A DNA stretch of 64,000 bases from Microbacterium sp. BH-3-3-3. Its GTDB lineage: Bacteria; Actinomycetota; Actinomycetes; Actinomycetales; Microbacteriaceae. The notes under the pieces were generated by a model. That model did not search any database and was not told the origin of the DNA. It saw only the letters and a program-made list of their open reading frames with translations. Positions 17,862 through 25,785 of this stretch are shown one piece after another. Positions within the stretch are counted from its first letter, which is position 1, and every line of letters begins with the position of its first letter. The position numbers and the translations under genes are program-made. The stretch is taken from NCBI RefSeq assembly GCF_001792815.1, contig NZ_CP017674.1, positions 558,001 through 622,000 on the forward strand, read 5' to 3'.

Positions 17862-18953
17862 GTGCCAGCCTCCCCGGAACCGATCGAAGCTGTTTCCCAG
17901 CGACTCGACAAGTTCCTCTCTGATCAGCTATCGTACGCGGCCATGCTCGGCCCCGAGGCCGAGGCGCTCACCCGCTCCGGTGCAGCCGCTCTCCGCGGCG
18001 GAAAGCGCCTGCGCGCGCGCTTCTGCCTCACCGGCTGGCGCGCGGTCGACGAGCTCGACCACCCCGACGCGCACGGCCTCGACGACGCCGCCCTCGCGGT
18101 GGCGTCATCGCTCGAGGTGTTCCACGCCGCGGCCCTCGTGCACGACGACCTCGTCGACAACTCCGACACGCGACGGGGTCAGCCCGCCGCGCACCGCGCC
18201 CTGCAGAACGCGCACGGCGAAGCCGGGTGGACCGGCGACCCCGAGACCTTCGGACGCTCGGGCGCCATCCTGTTGGGCGACCTCCTCGTCGCCTGGAGCG
18301 ACGACCTGCTCGAAGAAGGACTCGACGGAGCCGCGACCGCCGGCGCCACCCGGCGGGCTTACGCGCGGATGCGCCGCGACGTCACGATCGGGCAATTCCT
18401 CGACGTCGCCGAAGAGTCGGCCCACGTCGTCTACCCCGACGACACCCACGCCGAGCGGGCACTGCGCATCGCGTCGTACAAGTCGGCGCGCTACAGCATC
18501 CAGCAGCCGCTGCTCATCGGCGCGGAACTCGCCGGGGCCGACGACGCGCAGCTCGAGGCCCTCGGGCATTTCGGGCACGACGTGGGAATGGCATTCCAGC
18601 TGCGCGACGACGTGCTGGGCGTGTTCGGCGACAGCGCCGTCACCGGCAAGCCCGTCGGCGACGACCTGCGCGAGGGCAAGCGCACCGTGCTCGTCGCCTA
18701 CGCCCGGGAATCGCTGCCCGAGGCCGAACGCCGCGAGATCGACGCGTTGCTCGGCGACGCCACCCTCGACGCCGACCGGATCGCGGGCCTGCAGCGCACG
18801 ATCGTCGACACCGGCGCGTTGGCTCGCACCGAGGAGCTCATCGCGGACTACGCCCGTCGGGCCGACGCCGCCCTGACCGACACGCGCCTGGGCGCCTCGG
18901 CCGTCGGCGAACTGCGTGCGTTGGCGCGGGCGGCCACCGAACGCTCCGCCTGA
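17862..18953 (+). CDS. Polyprenyl diphosphate synthase (IdsA-type)
   Basis: Trans-prenyltransferase condensing isopentenyl diphosphate onto allylic diphosphates to give geranylgeranyl or longer diphosphates for quinones, carotenoids or lipid carriers. The 363-residue product has the first Asp-rich motif in LVHDDLVDNSDTRRG, GGKRLRARF near the N-terminus, and the second Asp-rich motif in QLRDDVLGVFGD followed by GKPVGDDLREGKRT. The residues before the first Asp motif (FHAAAL) are small, hinting at a chain longer than C15, but product length cannot be read with certainty. It is divergent from DUF3040. Confidence 0.92.
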   Translation: MPASPEPIEAVSQRLDKFLSDQLSYAAMLGPEAEALTRSGAAALRGGKRLRARFCLTGWRAVDELDHPDAHGLDDAALAVASSLEVFHAAALVHDDLVDNSDTRRGQPAAHRALQNAHGEAGWTGDPETFGRSGAILLGDLLVAWSDDLLEEGLDGAATAGATRRAYARMRRDVTIGQFLDVAEESAHVVYPDDTHAERALRIASYKSARYSIQQPLLIGAELAGADDAQLEALGHFGHDVGMAFQLRDDVLGVFGDSAVTGKPVGDDLREGKRTVLVAYARESLPEAERREIDALLGDATLDADRIAGLQRTIVDTGALARTEELIADYARRADAALTDTRLGASAVGELRALARAATERSA

Positions 18954-18988
18954 CGCGGCGACATCCGGCGCCCGAGCGGGCGGTGGGC

Positions 18989-19333
18989 TCAGGCGAGCGA
19001 CGCCGCGACGCGGCGCACTTCGCTCTTGCGACCGGCGCGCAGCGCCTCGATGGGGGCGACGCCGATGCTGTCCTCGGGCGTCAGCAGCCAGTCGATCGTC
19101 TCGTCCTCGTCGTACCCGGCGTCGTGCAGCACGATGATCGTGCCGCGCAGCGACGCGAGGGGACGACCGTCGACCAGGAAGACCTCGGGAACACGCAGCG
19201 CACCGTGCCGACGCGAGCCGACCAGGTAGTTCTCGTCGAGCAGACGACGCACCCGGCCGAGGGGCTCGTCCAGGATCTCCACCAGATCGGGGAGGGTCAG
19301 CCAGGCGGTCTCATAGGGGGAAGTGTCGGTCAC
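18989..19333 (-). CDS. Rv2175c-family DNA-binding protein
   Basis: Small protein of 114 residues with an N-terminal winged-helix-like region (LTLPDLVEILDEPLGRVRRLL, then ENYLVGSRRHGALRVP) and a C-terminal domain with RGTIIVLHDAGYDEDETIDWLLTPED. In M. tuberculosis the homologue Rv2175c binds DNA and is a substrate of the kinase PknL; here a kinase gene lies 1.2 kb away. A threonine-rich N-terminus (MTDTSPYETAW) could carry the phosphosite. The GTG start has a GATAGT box six bases upstream, so it may be leaderless. It faces the polyprenyl synthase gene, 35 bases from its end. Confidence 0.85.
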   Translation of the reverse strand: MTDTSPYETAWLTLPDLVEILDEPLGRVRRLLDENYLVGSRRHGALRVPEVFLVDGRPLASLRGTIIVLHDAGYDEDETIDWLLTPEDSIGVAPIEALRAGRKSEVRRVAASLA

Positions 19334-19339
19334 GATGCC

Positions 19340-19345
19340 ACTATC
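19340..19345 (-). promoter_or_regulatory. Candidate leaderless -10 box of the Rv2175c-like gene
   Basis: GATAGT, six bases, then GTG. Confidence 0.35.
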
Positions 19346-19482
19346 TCACCCTCCGCGCGGGCAGTGGTGCCGGCGCCGCCAGGCCCGGGCGGGTTACACG
19401 CGTCACACGAGCCCCACGCGTTGCCATCTCTCACAGCCCGTGCGAGCGTCGAAGGAAGTCGGAAGAACGGACATCCCCCACC

Positions 19483-20505
19483 ATGCAACGACTCCCCTCT
19501 CTCGCCGCGCCGGCCCCGGCCGCATCGACGCCGCCCACCGCGAAGATCTCCACGGCAAAGCGGGTCGCCGCGATCTGGCCGGCCGCGGTGGCCGGTTCCA
19601 TCGCCCTGGCCCTCACGGGCGAGCACGCCGCGCACGCGGCACCACCCGCCCCGCCCCTCGCGGCGCTGCCGCCGGCGCCCCGCGCGCTCGACGTTCCCGC
19701 CACGGCCGCGCTCGCGGCATCCGCCACCTACACCGTGCAGCCGGGCGACACCGTCTGGGGCATCGCCCGTGCCCACGGCCTCGACACCGCGGCGGTGCTC
19801 GCGGCCAACGGGCTCGACGCCTCCGCCGTCATCCGCCCCGGGCAGGTCCTCGCCCTCGTCGCCGCGGCCGCGCCGCCGGCGGCTCCCGCTGACGCCCCGA
19901 CGCCCACCTACGAGGTGCGACCGGGCGACACCGTCTCGGCGATCGCCGCCACCCATGGCGTCTCGATCGACGCCGTCCTCGCCGCCAACGACCTCACGCG
20001 TTCGTCGATCATCTACCCCGGCGAGGTGCTGCGGATCCCCTCCGGCTCCGCTCCGTCGGCTCCCGCCCCGGCGGCGCTCCCCCCGGCGACCGCTCCCGGA
20101 CTCGACGCCGAGCAGTCCGAGAACGCGCGCCTCATCATCCGGATCGGGCGGGAGCTCGGCGTGTCGGATCACGGCATCCGGATCGCCCTCGGCACCGCGA
20201 TGCAGGAGTCGTGGCTGCGCAACCTCGACGGGGGCGACCGCGACTCGCGCGGTCTCTTCCAGCAGCAGCCCAGCACGGGGTGGGGCTCGCCCGAGCAGAT
20301 CCTCAACCCCGACCGGTCGACCCGGGCCTTCTTCGGCGGATCCGCCGACCCCAACGGCTCCGACACGCGCGGACTGCTCGACATCGAGGGCTGGGAGCAG
20401 CTGTCGTACGCCGACGCGGCTCAGGCCGTGCAGATCTCGGCCTACCCCGATCGCTACGCGCAATGGGAGCAGCCCGCGACCACCTGGCTCGCCGTTCTCG
20501 GCTGA
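19483..20505 (+). CDS. Secreted LysM protein with lysozyme-like C-terminal domain
   Basis: Exported wall protein of 340 residues. A hydrophobic segment (about 28-50, ending EHAAHAAPP) acts as signal peptide or anchor. Two LysM peptidoglycan-binding domains follow (about 83-127, YTVQPGDTVWGIARAHGL, and about 142-187, YEVRPGDTVSAIAATHGV). After a Pro/Ala linker the C-terminal domain (about 205-340) contains IALGTAMQESWLRNLDGGD and SRGLFQQQPSTGWGS, typical of lytic-transglycosylase-like domains of actinobacteria with a likely catalytic Glu in MQES. It probably remodels or binds peptidoglycan. The 149-base region upstream shows no recognised element. Confidence 0.82.
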   Translation: MQRLPSLAAPAPAASTPPTAKISTAKRVAAIWPAAVAGSIALALTGEHAAHAAPPAPPLAALPPAPRALDVPATAALAASATYTVQPGDTVWGIARAHGLDTAAVLAANGLDASAVIRPGQVLALVAAAAPPAAPADAPTPTYEVRPGDTVSAIAATHGVSIDAVLAANDLTRSSIIYPGEVLRIPSGSAPSAPAPAALPPATAPGLDAEQSENARLIIRIGRELGVSDHGIRIALGTAMQESWLRNLDGGDRDSRGLFQQQPSTGWGSPEQILNPDRSTRAFFGGSADPNGSDTRGLLDIEGWEQLSYADAAQAVQISAYPDRYAQWEQPATTWLAVLG

Positions 20506-20547
20506 GGTGGCGGTGAGCCGTTGCCCGGGCTCCCAGGGGGCGCTCCG

Positions 20548-20553
20548 TAGACT
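20548..20553 (+). promoter_or_regulatory. Candidate leaderless -10 box of the PASTA kinase gene
   Basis: TAGACT, six bases, then the GTG start at 20560. Confidence 0.5.
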
Positions 20554-20559
20554 CGACCC

Positions 20560-22491
20560 GTGAGCACGAGTCAGCAGGCCGACCCGCTGATCGGCCGTCT
20601 CGTCGACGGCCGGTACCGGGTCCGCGCGCGCATTGCGCGCGGCGGCATGGCGACCGTGTACGTCGCGACCGATCTGCGCCTCGAGCGCCGCGTCGCGCTG
20701 AAGGTCATGCACGGGCACCTCAGCGACGACACCGTGTTCCAGAGCCGGTTCATCCAGGAGGCCCGCTCGGCGGCGCGCCTGAGCGACCCGCACGTGGTGA
20801 ACGTCTTCGACCAGGGCCAGGACGGCGAGATGGCCTACCTGGTCATGGAGTACCTGCCCGGCATCACGCTGCGCGAGCTTCTGCGCGAGCACAAGCGCCT
20901 CACGGTCGATCAGACCCTGACGATCATGGATGCCATCCTCTCGGGGCTGGCCGCCGCGCACCGCGCCGGCATCGTGCACCGCGACGTGAAGCCCGAGAAC
21001 GTGCTGCTGGCCGAGGACGGCCGCATCAAGATCGGCGACTTCGGTCTCGCCCGAGCCACCACGGCGAACACCGCCAGCGGCGCCCAGCTGATGGGGACGA
21101 TCGCCTACCTGGCTCCCGAGCTCGTCACGCGCGGCACCGCCGACGCCCGCAGCGACATCTACTCGCTCGGCATCATGCTGTACGAAATGCTCACCGGCGA
21201 GCAGCCCTACAAGGGCGAGCAGCCGATGCAGATCGCCTACCAGCACGCCACCGACTCCGTGCCCCGCCCGAGCGCGAAGAACCCCTCCGTCCCCGAGCAG
21301 CTCGACGAGCTCGTGCTGTGGTCGACCGAGCGCGAACCCGACGACCGGCCGCTCGACGCCGCGGTGATGCTCGAGCGCCTGCGCGCCGTCGAGAAGGAAC
21401 TGGGCCTCGCCCCGCAGGTGGCCCGCGCCGTCTCGGTCGGCACGACGAGCCCAGCGACCGCGGCGGAGTCTCGAGAGCTCACCAAGGTGCTGCCCCAGAC
21501 CGCGTCCCTGCCGTCGGCGCCCGCCGACGAGCCCGACAACGCCGCCCGGCTCCGCACGAAGACCCGCCGCCGCACCGCCCGCGGCATCTGGATGCTCATG
21601 CTCGTGCTGCTGCTCGCCACGGGCGCCGCCGGCACGGGCTGGTACTTCGGTTCCGGCCCCGGATCGCTCGTCGCCGTGCCCGACGTCTCGGGGCGCAGCT
21701 TCGCCGACGCCGAGGCGCTGCTCGCCCAGCAGCAGTTGCGTGCCCAGGCGCAAGAGGTCACCGACTTCGACATCGCCGCCGGCACCACGATCTCCTCGGA
21801 TCCTCCCTCGAATACGCGGGTCGATAAGGACACCGTTGTGACGGTCACCGTGTCGCTCGGTCCCGCCACCCATCAGATCGAACCACTCGCCGGCCGCTCG
21901 CAGACAGAGGCACGCGCCGCACTCGAGGCGGCGCGCGTCAGCGTGGGAGACGACGGTTTCGAGTTCACTGATTCCGATCAGGGAACCGTCTTGTCAGCGA
22001 CCGTGACTCCGCGGTCCGGTGCCGAAGCGATTGACTGCACGGATGGTTGCACCGTCTACGAGGGCGATGCCGCCTCGATGCTGATCTCTAGCGGTCCAGT
22101 CCCCGACGTCACCGGACTCGGGGTCGACCGTGCCATTCGCGAGCTCGAGGCCGCCGGGCTGCAAGTCTCCGGAGACCGTCCCACCGACTTCAGCGACTCG
22201 ATCGATGATGGGGCCGTCCTTGGCATCCTGGATCGCGCGGAGGACGGTAACTGGCGTCCGGGTGAAACAGTTACCCTGCTCGTCTCTAAGGGGCCGCGTC
22301 CGATCATCGTGCCCGATGTCGCCGGGCAGTCCGTCGCCGATGCGATCTCGACGCTCCGCGAAGCGGGCTTCGAACCCGGCACAGCGCTTCCCGAGTTGGT
22401 GTGGGGAATCTTCACTGTGAGTCGCACGGATCCGGCCCCAGGCACCAGCCACCGGCCGGGGACCCCCGTGCGCGTCTTCAGCACCGGCTGA
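20560..22491 (+). CDS. PASTA-domain Ser/Thr protein kinase (PknB/Stk family, PknL position)
   Basis: Membrane Hanks-type kinase that senses wall fragments or lipid II through extracellular PASTA repeats. In 643 residues: kinase domain (about 15-275) with glycine loop IARGGMATVY, VALKVM lysine, HRDVKPEN catalytic loop, DFGLARA and LAPEL; a basic juxtamembrane stretch; one membrane segment (about 345-365); then four PASTA-like repeats (about 372-643). The second repeat is divergent and contains an inserted DCTDGC cysteine pair. Codon use and GC fall within the PASTA region. The mycobacterial gene at this place, PknL, lacks PASTA repeats, so this protein combines PknL context with PknB architecture. 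Likely targets include the adjacent Rv2175c-like and the GarA-like proteins. Confidence 0.93.
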   Translation: MSTSQQADPLIGRLVDGRYRVRARIARGGMATVYVATDLRLERRVALKVMHGHLSDDTVFQSRFIQEARSAARLSDPHVVNVFDQGQDGEMAYLVMEYLPGITLRELLREHKRLTVDQTLTIMDAILSGLAAAHRAGIVHRDVKPENVLLAEDGRIKIGDFGLARATTANTASGAQLMGTIAYLAPELVTRGTADARSDIYSLGIMLYEMLTGEQPYKGEQPMQIAYQHATDSVPRPSAKNPSVPEQLDELVLWSTEREPDDRPLDAAVMLERLRAVEKELGLAPQVARAVSVGTTSPATAAESRELTKVLPQTASLPSAPADEPDNAARLRTKTRRRTARGIWMLMLVLLLATGAAGTGWYFGSGPGSLVAVPDVSGRSFADAEALLAQQQLRAQAQEVTDFDIAAGTTISSDPPSNTRVDKDTVVTVTVSLGPATHQIEPLAGRSQTEARAALEAARVSVGDDGFEFTDSDQGTVLSATVTPRSGAEAIDCTDGCTVYEGDAASMLISSGPVPDVTGLGVDRAIRELEAAGLQVSGDRPTDFSDSIDDGAVLGILDRAEDGNWRPGETVTLLVSKGPRPIIVPDVAGQSVADAISTLREAGFEPGTALPELVWGIFTVSRTDPAPGTSHRPGTPVRVFSTG

Positions 22492-22580
22492 GCTCGACCG
22501 CGCGGCACGGCAGCACGATCACGCCGACATTCCACCGAGGCATCCACCGACGGCCCGGCCGACCTTTCCCCTCACACGCA

Positions 22581-22614
22581 CGACGCCCCCGACCACAGCG
22601 GATCGGGGGCGTCG
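22581..22614. terminator. Bidirectional hairpin between kinase and aroG
   Basis: A perfect 12-bp inverted repeat, CGACGCCCCCGA with its complement, around a 10-nt loop. It lies between two convergent genes. There is no T-run. Confidence 0.6.
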
Positions 22615-22632
22615 AGGCGACGGAGACGCGGC

Positions 22633-23970
22633 TCAGCGCTTCTCGAGCTCCTCGGCGACGAGGAACGCCAGCTCGAGGCTCTGCCGGTGGTTCAGACGCG
22701 GGTCGCACAGGCTCTCGTAGCGGGTCGCGAGGGTGGCCTCGTCGATCATCTCGGAGCCGCCCAGGCACTCGGTGACGTCGTCGCCGGTCAACTCGACGTG
22801 GATGCCACCCGGGTGCGTGCCCACGGAGCGGTGCGCCTCGAAGAACCCGCGCACCTCGTCGACGACGTCGTCGAAGCGACGCGTCTTGTAGCCGGTGGGC
22901 GTGGTGATGCCGTTGCCGTGCATCGGGTCGGTCACCCAGAGCGGCGTGGCGCCCGAATCGCGGACGGCCTCGAGCAGCGGCGGCAGGGCGTCGCGGATCT
23001 TGCCGGCGCCCATGCGCGTGATGAACGTCAGGCGGCCGGGCTCGCGCTCGGGGTCGAGCTTGTCGATGAGGGCGAGCGCCGTCTCGGCCGTCGTGGTGGG
23101 GCCGAGCTTGACGCCGATGGGGTTGCGGATCTTCGAGAAGTAGTCGACGTGCGCGCCGTCGAGCTCGCGCGTGCGCTCACCGATCCACTGGAAGTGCGAC
23201 GAGGTGTTGTACGGCATGCCCGTGCGCGAGTCGATGCGCGTCATGGGGCGCTCGTAGTCCATGAGCAGACCCTCGTGGCCGGTGTAGAACTCGACGCGCG
23301 TGAGCTCGTCGAAGTTGGCGCCGGCGGCCTCCATGAACTTGATCGCACGGTCGATCTCGGTCGCCATGCTCTCGTAGGCCTGGTTGGCCGGGGTGCTGGC
23401 GAAGCCCTTGTTCCAGCTGTGCACCTCGCGCAGGTCGGCGAAGCCGCCCTGCGTGAACGCGCGGATCAGGTTCAGCGTCGAGGCGGCCGTGTGGTAGCCC
23501 TTGAGCAGCCGCGCCGGGTCGGCCTTGCGGGACTCCTCGGTGAAGTCGTACCCGTTGACGATGTCGCCGCGGTAGGCGGGCAGCGTCACGTCACCGCGCG
23601 TCTCGACGTCGCTCGAACGGGGCTTGGCGAACTGGCCCGCCATGCGGCCCATCTTCACCACCGGCATCGACGCCCCGTAGGTGAGCACGACGGCCATCTG
23701 CAGGACCGTCTTGATGCGGTTGCGGATCTGCTCGGCGGTCGCGCCGGCGAAGGTCTCGGCGCAGTCACCGCCCTGCAGGAGGAACGCTTGACCGGCGGCG
23801 GCGCGCGCGAGGCGATCGCGCAGATTGTCGACCTCGCCGGCGAAGACCAGCGGCGGGAGGGTCGCCAGCTCTGCGGATGCCGCGTCGACCGCGGCCTCGT
23901 CATACCACTGGGGCTGCTGCTTGATGGGCAGGGTTCGCCAGTGGTCGAGGTCGTGGAGCTGCTGATTCAC
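22633..23970 (-). CDS. aroG: Class II 3-deoxy-D-arabino-heptulosonate 7-phosphate synthase
   Basis: First enzyme of the shikimate pathway: phosphoenolpyruvate plus erythrose 4-phosphate give DAHP. The 445-residue product is the plant/mycobacterial (class II) type: AFLLQGGDCAETF, MPVVKMGRMAGQFAKPRS, LPAYRGDIVNGYDF, HTAASTLNLIRAFTQGG, FYTGHEGLLMDYE, SSHFQWIGERTR, FISKIRNPIGVKLGP-like DYFSKIRNPIGVKLGP, and VTDPMHGNG with metal-binding residues. No chorismate mutase domain is fused. It is last in a probable glucokinase-plsC-aroG operon, 9 bases after plsC. Confidence 0.96.
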   Translation of the reverse strand: MNQQLHDLDHWRTLPIKQQPQWYDEAAVDAASAELATLPPLVFAGEVDNLRDRLARAAAGQAFLLQGGDCAETFAGATAEQIRNRIKTVLQMAVVLTYGASMPVVKMGRMAGQFAKPRSSDVETRGDVTLPAYRGDIVNGYDFTEESRKADPARLLKGYHTAASTLNLIRAFTQGGFADLREVHSWNKGFASTPANQAYESMATEIDRAIKFMEAAGANFDELTRVEFYTGHEGLLMDYERPMTRIDSRTGMPYNTSSHFQWIGERTRELDGAHVDYFSKIRNPIGVKLGPTTTAETALALIDKLDPEREPGRLTFITRMGAGKIRDALPPLLEAVRDSGATPLWVTDPMHGNGITTPTGYKTRRFDDVVDEVRGFFEAHRSVGTHPGGIHVELTGDDVTECLGGSEMIDEATLATRYESLCDPRLNHRQSLELAFLVAEELEKR

Positions 23971-23979
23971 CCCTGAAGT

Positions 23980-24693
23980 CTAGTGGCGCGCCGCGGGCGC
24001 CTTCGCCGCCTGCGCGGTGGCCAGGCGGTCCTTCACGGTCGACGCGTACACGTCTTCGTACCGCTGTTCGCCGAGGCGCTGCAGCGCCACCATGATCTCG
24101 TCGGTGACCGACCGCAGCACGTAGCGATCGCCCTCCATGCCCTCGAAACGCGAGAAGTCGAGCGGCTCGCCGATGACGATGCCGACGCGTCCCACCCGCG
24201 GCAGGCGCTGACCGATGGGCATGACGGCGCCGGTGTCGACCATGACGACCGGGACGACGGGGACGCGCGCCTCGAGCGCCATGCGCGCGATGCCCGTGCG
24301 ACCGCGGTACAGGGTGCCGTCGGGGCTGCGGGTGCCCTCGGGGTAGATGCCGAGCAGCTCGCCCCGGCCGAGCACGCCGAGACCGGTGTTGAGCGATGCC
24401 TCCGACGCCTTGCCGCCGGAGCGGTCGATGGGCAGCTGGCCCGTGGCGGTGAAGAACAGACGGGTGGCCCAGCCCTTCAGACCGCGCCCGGTGAAGTAGT
24501 CGCTCTTGGCGAGGAAGGCCATGCGCCGGTCGATCATCAGGGGCAGGAAGATCGAGTCCGAGAACGACAGGTGGTTGCTGGCGAGGATCGCCGCGCCCTC
24601 GACGGGGATGTTTCGCCGGCCCACCATCCACGGGCGGAAGATCGCCTTGATGATCGGTCCGATCACCACGTACTTCATGAGCCAGTAGAACAT
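23980..24693 (-). CDS. 1-acyl-sn-glycerol-3-phosphate acyltransferase (PlsC-like)
   Basis: Membrane-associated acyltransferase that esterifies lysophosphatidate or a related acceptor in phospholipid or glycolipid synthesis. The 237-residue product has the HX4D motif in ASNHLSFSDSIFL (about residue 40), the FLAKSDYF region, the glycerol-binding GIYPEGTRSPDGTLYRGRTG and VVPVVMVDTG. It lacks extra domains. The gene starts two bases after the glucokinase stop. The precise acceptor is unknown; the M. tuberculosis neighbour Rv2182c is of the same family. Confidence 0.9.
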   Translation of the reverse strand: MFYWLMKYVVIGPIIKAIFRPWMVGRRNIPVEGAAILASNHLSFSDSIFLPLMIDRRMAFLAKSDYFTGRGLKGWATRLFFTATGQLPIDRSGGKASEASLNTGLGVLGRGELLGIYPEGTRSPDGTLYRGRTGIARMALEARVPVVPVVMVDTGAVMPIGQRLPRVGRVGIVIGEPLDFSRFEGMEGDRYVLRSVTDEIMVALQRLGEQRYEDVYASTVKDRLATAQAAKAPAARH

Positions 24694-24695
24694 CG

Positions 24696-25631
24696 TCAGC
24701 GTTCCTTCCCGGCGAGGTCGGCGACCCCGATGAGACCGGCGTCGTTGCCCAAGCGTGCGATCGCGAACTCCGCGACCGGACGTTCACCGTATCCCGGCAG
24801 CGACGTCTCGTACGCGAGTTTCACCGGTTCCAGCAGGTCGGCACCGAGCTGCGCGACTCCCCCGCCGATGACGAACACCTCGGGGTCGAGCACCGCCTGG
24901 AAGCCTCCGCAGGCCTCGCCGAGGGCCGTGGCCACCCGACGCAGCGCCTCGACCGCACCCGGGTCGCCCGCGAGCACGAGTCGCGAGACGGCGGGACCGG
25001 GGATGGCCCCCTTCTCGTCGCGGACCGCCGCGAGAGCCGCGCCGATCCCGCCCTCGTCGGCGATGGCGTTCGCCTCGCGCTGCAGTGCGCGGCCCGAGGC
25101 GTACTGCTCGAGGCATCCGTTCTGCCCGCAGCCGCAGGGGTGTCCCCCGCGCACGAAACGCAGGTGCCCGAGCTCGGCTCCGATGCCGTGTCCGCCGCGG
25201 AAGAGCTCGCCGTCGGTGACGACGGCGCCGCCCACTCCCGTGCCCATCGTGAGCATGACCATGTCGCGCACGCCCTGGCCCGCGCCGAAGCGGTACTCGC
25301 CCCAGCCGGCGGCGTTGGCGTCGTTCTCGATGGTGACGGGGGCATCGAGGCGCTGCTCGAGGCGCGCGCGCAGCGGCTCGTCGCGCCAGTCGATGTTGGG
25401 CGCGTAGATCACGGTGCTGCGGTCGCGGCTGATGAAGCCCGCCGCCGCGACGCCGATGGCGTGCACCTCGTGGGCGCGACGCAGGTGGTCGGCCATGTCG
25501 ACCACGGCATCCACGAGGGCCGACGGGTCGATGGGGGTGTCGACGCGGAGCTTCTCGATGATCGTCCCGTCGGCGTCGACGACGCCGCCCGCGATCTTCG
25601 TGCCCCCGATGTCGATGCCGACGTTCTGCAC
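24696..25631 (-). CDS. glk: ROK-family glucokinase
   Basis: ATP-dependent hexose kinase giving glucose 6-phosphate. The product has 311 residues. The N-terminal phosphate loop is VGIDIGGTKIAGGV, the catalytic Asp is in ENDANAAGWGE, the substrate signature is GAELGHLRF, and the zinc-binding ROK motif is HPCGCGQNGCLEQYASG. The GTG at 25631 was chosen because GGAAGGGA lies five bases before it; longer translations upstream add unconserved sequence. Polyphosphate-specific sequence features were not examined in detail, so donor specificity remains open. Confidence 0.92.
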   Translation of the reverse strand: MQNVGIDIGGTKIAGGVVDADGTIIEKLRVDTPIDPSALVDAVVDMADHLRRAHEVHAIGVAAAGFISRDRSTVIYAPNIDWRDEPLRARLEQRLDAPVTIENDANAAGWGEYRFGAGQGVRDMVMLTMGTGVGGAVVTDGELFRGGHGIGAELGHLRFVRGGHPCGCGQNGCLEQYASGRALQREANAIADEGGIGAALAAVRDEKGAIPGPAVSRLVLAGDPGAVEALRRVATALGEACGGFQAVLDPEVFVIGGGVAQLGADLLEPVKLAYETSLPGYGERPVAEFAIARLGNDAGLIGVADLAGKER

Positions 25632-25737
25632 CGCGTTCCCTTCCGGGCCCACCGCTCGGCCGGCCCGGAGCAGTCTAGCCACCCGGGACACCCGCGCGAG
25701 GAACGCACTTCACCCGGGGCAGGGAAAGACGTGCGGA

Positions 25738-25743
25738 TAGACT
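25738..25743 (+). promoter_or_regulatory. Candidate -10 box of the acyl-CoA synthetase gene
   Basis: TAGACT, 42 bases upstream of the GTG start; unlike the leaderless set, this mRNA would carry a leader with an AAGGAG ribosome site. Confidence 0.4.
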
Positions 25744-25785
25744 CGACGAACCGCTCGACGTTCTTCCGGTGCCAAAGGAGTTACC

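Noticed and set aside
18227..20563. Plus-strand frame of 778 codons spanning three genes
   Set aside because: Arg/Pro/Ser-rich without domains; it crosses the polyprenyl synthase, Rv2175c-like and LysM genes, all of which have recognisable motifs.
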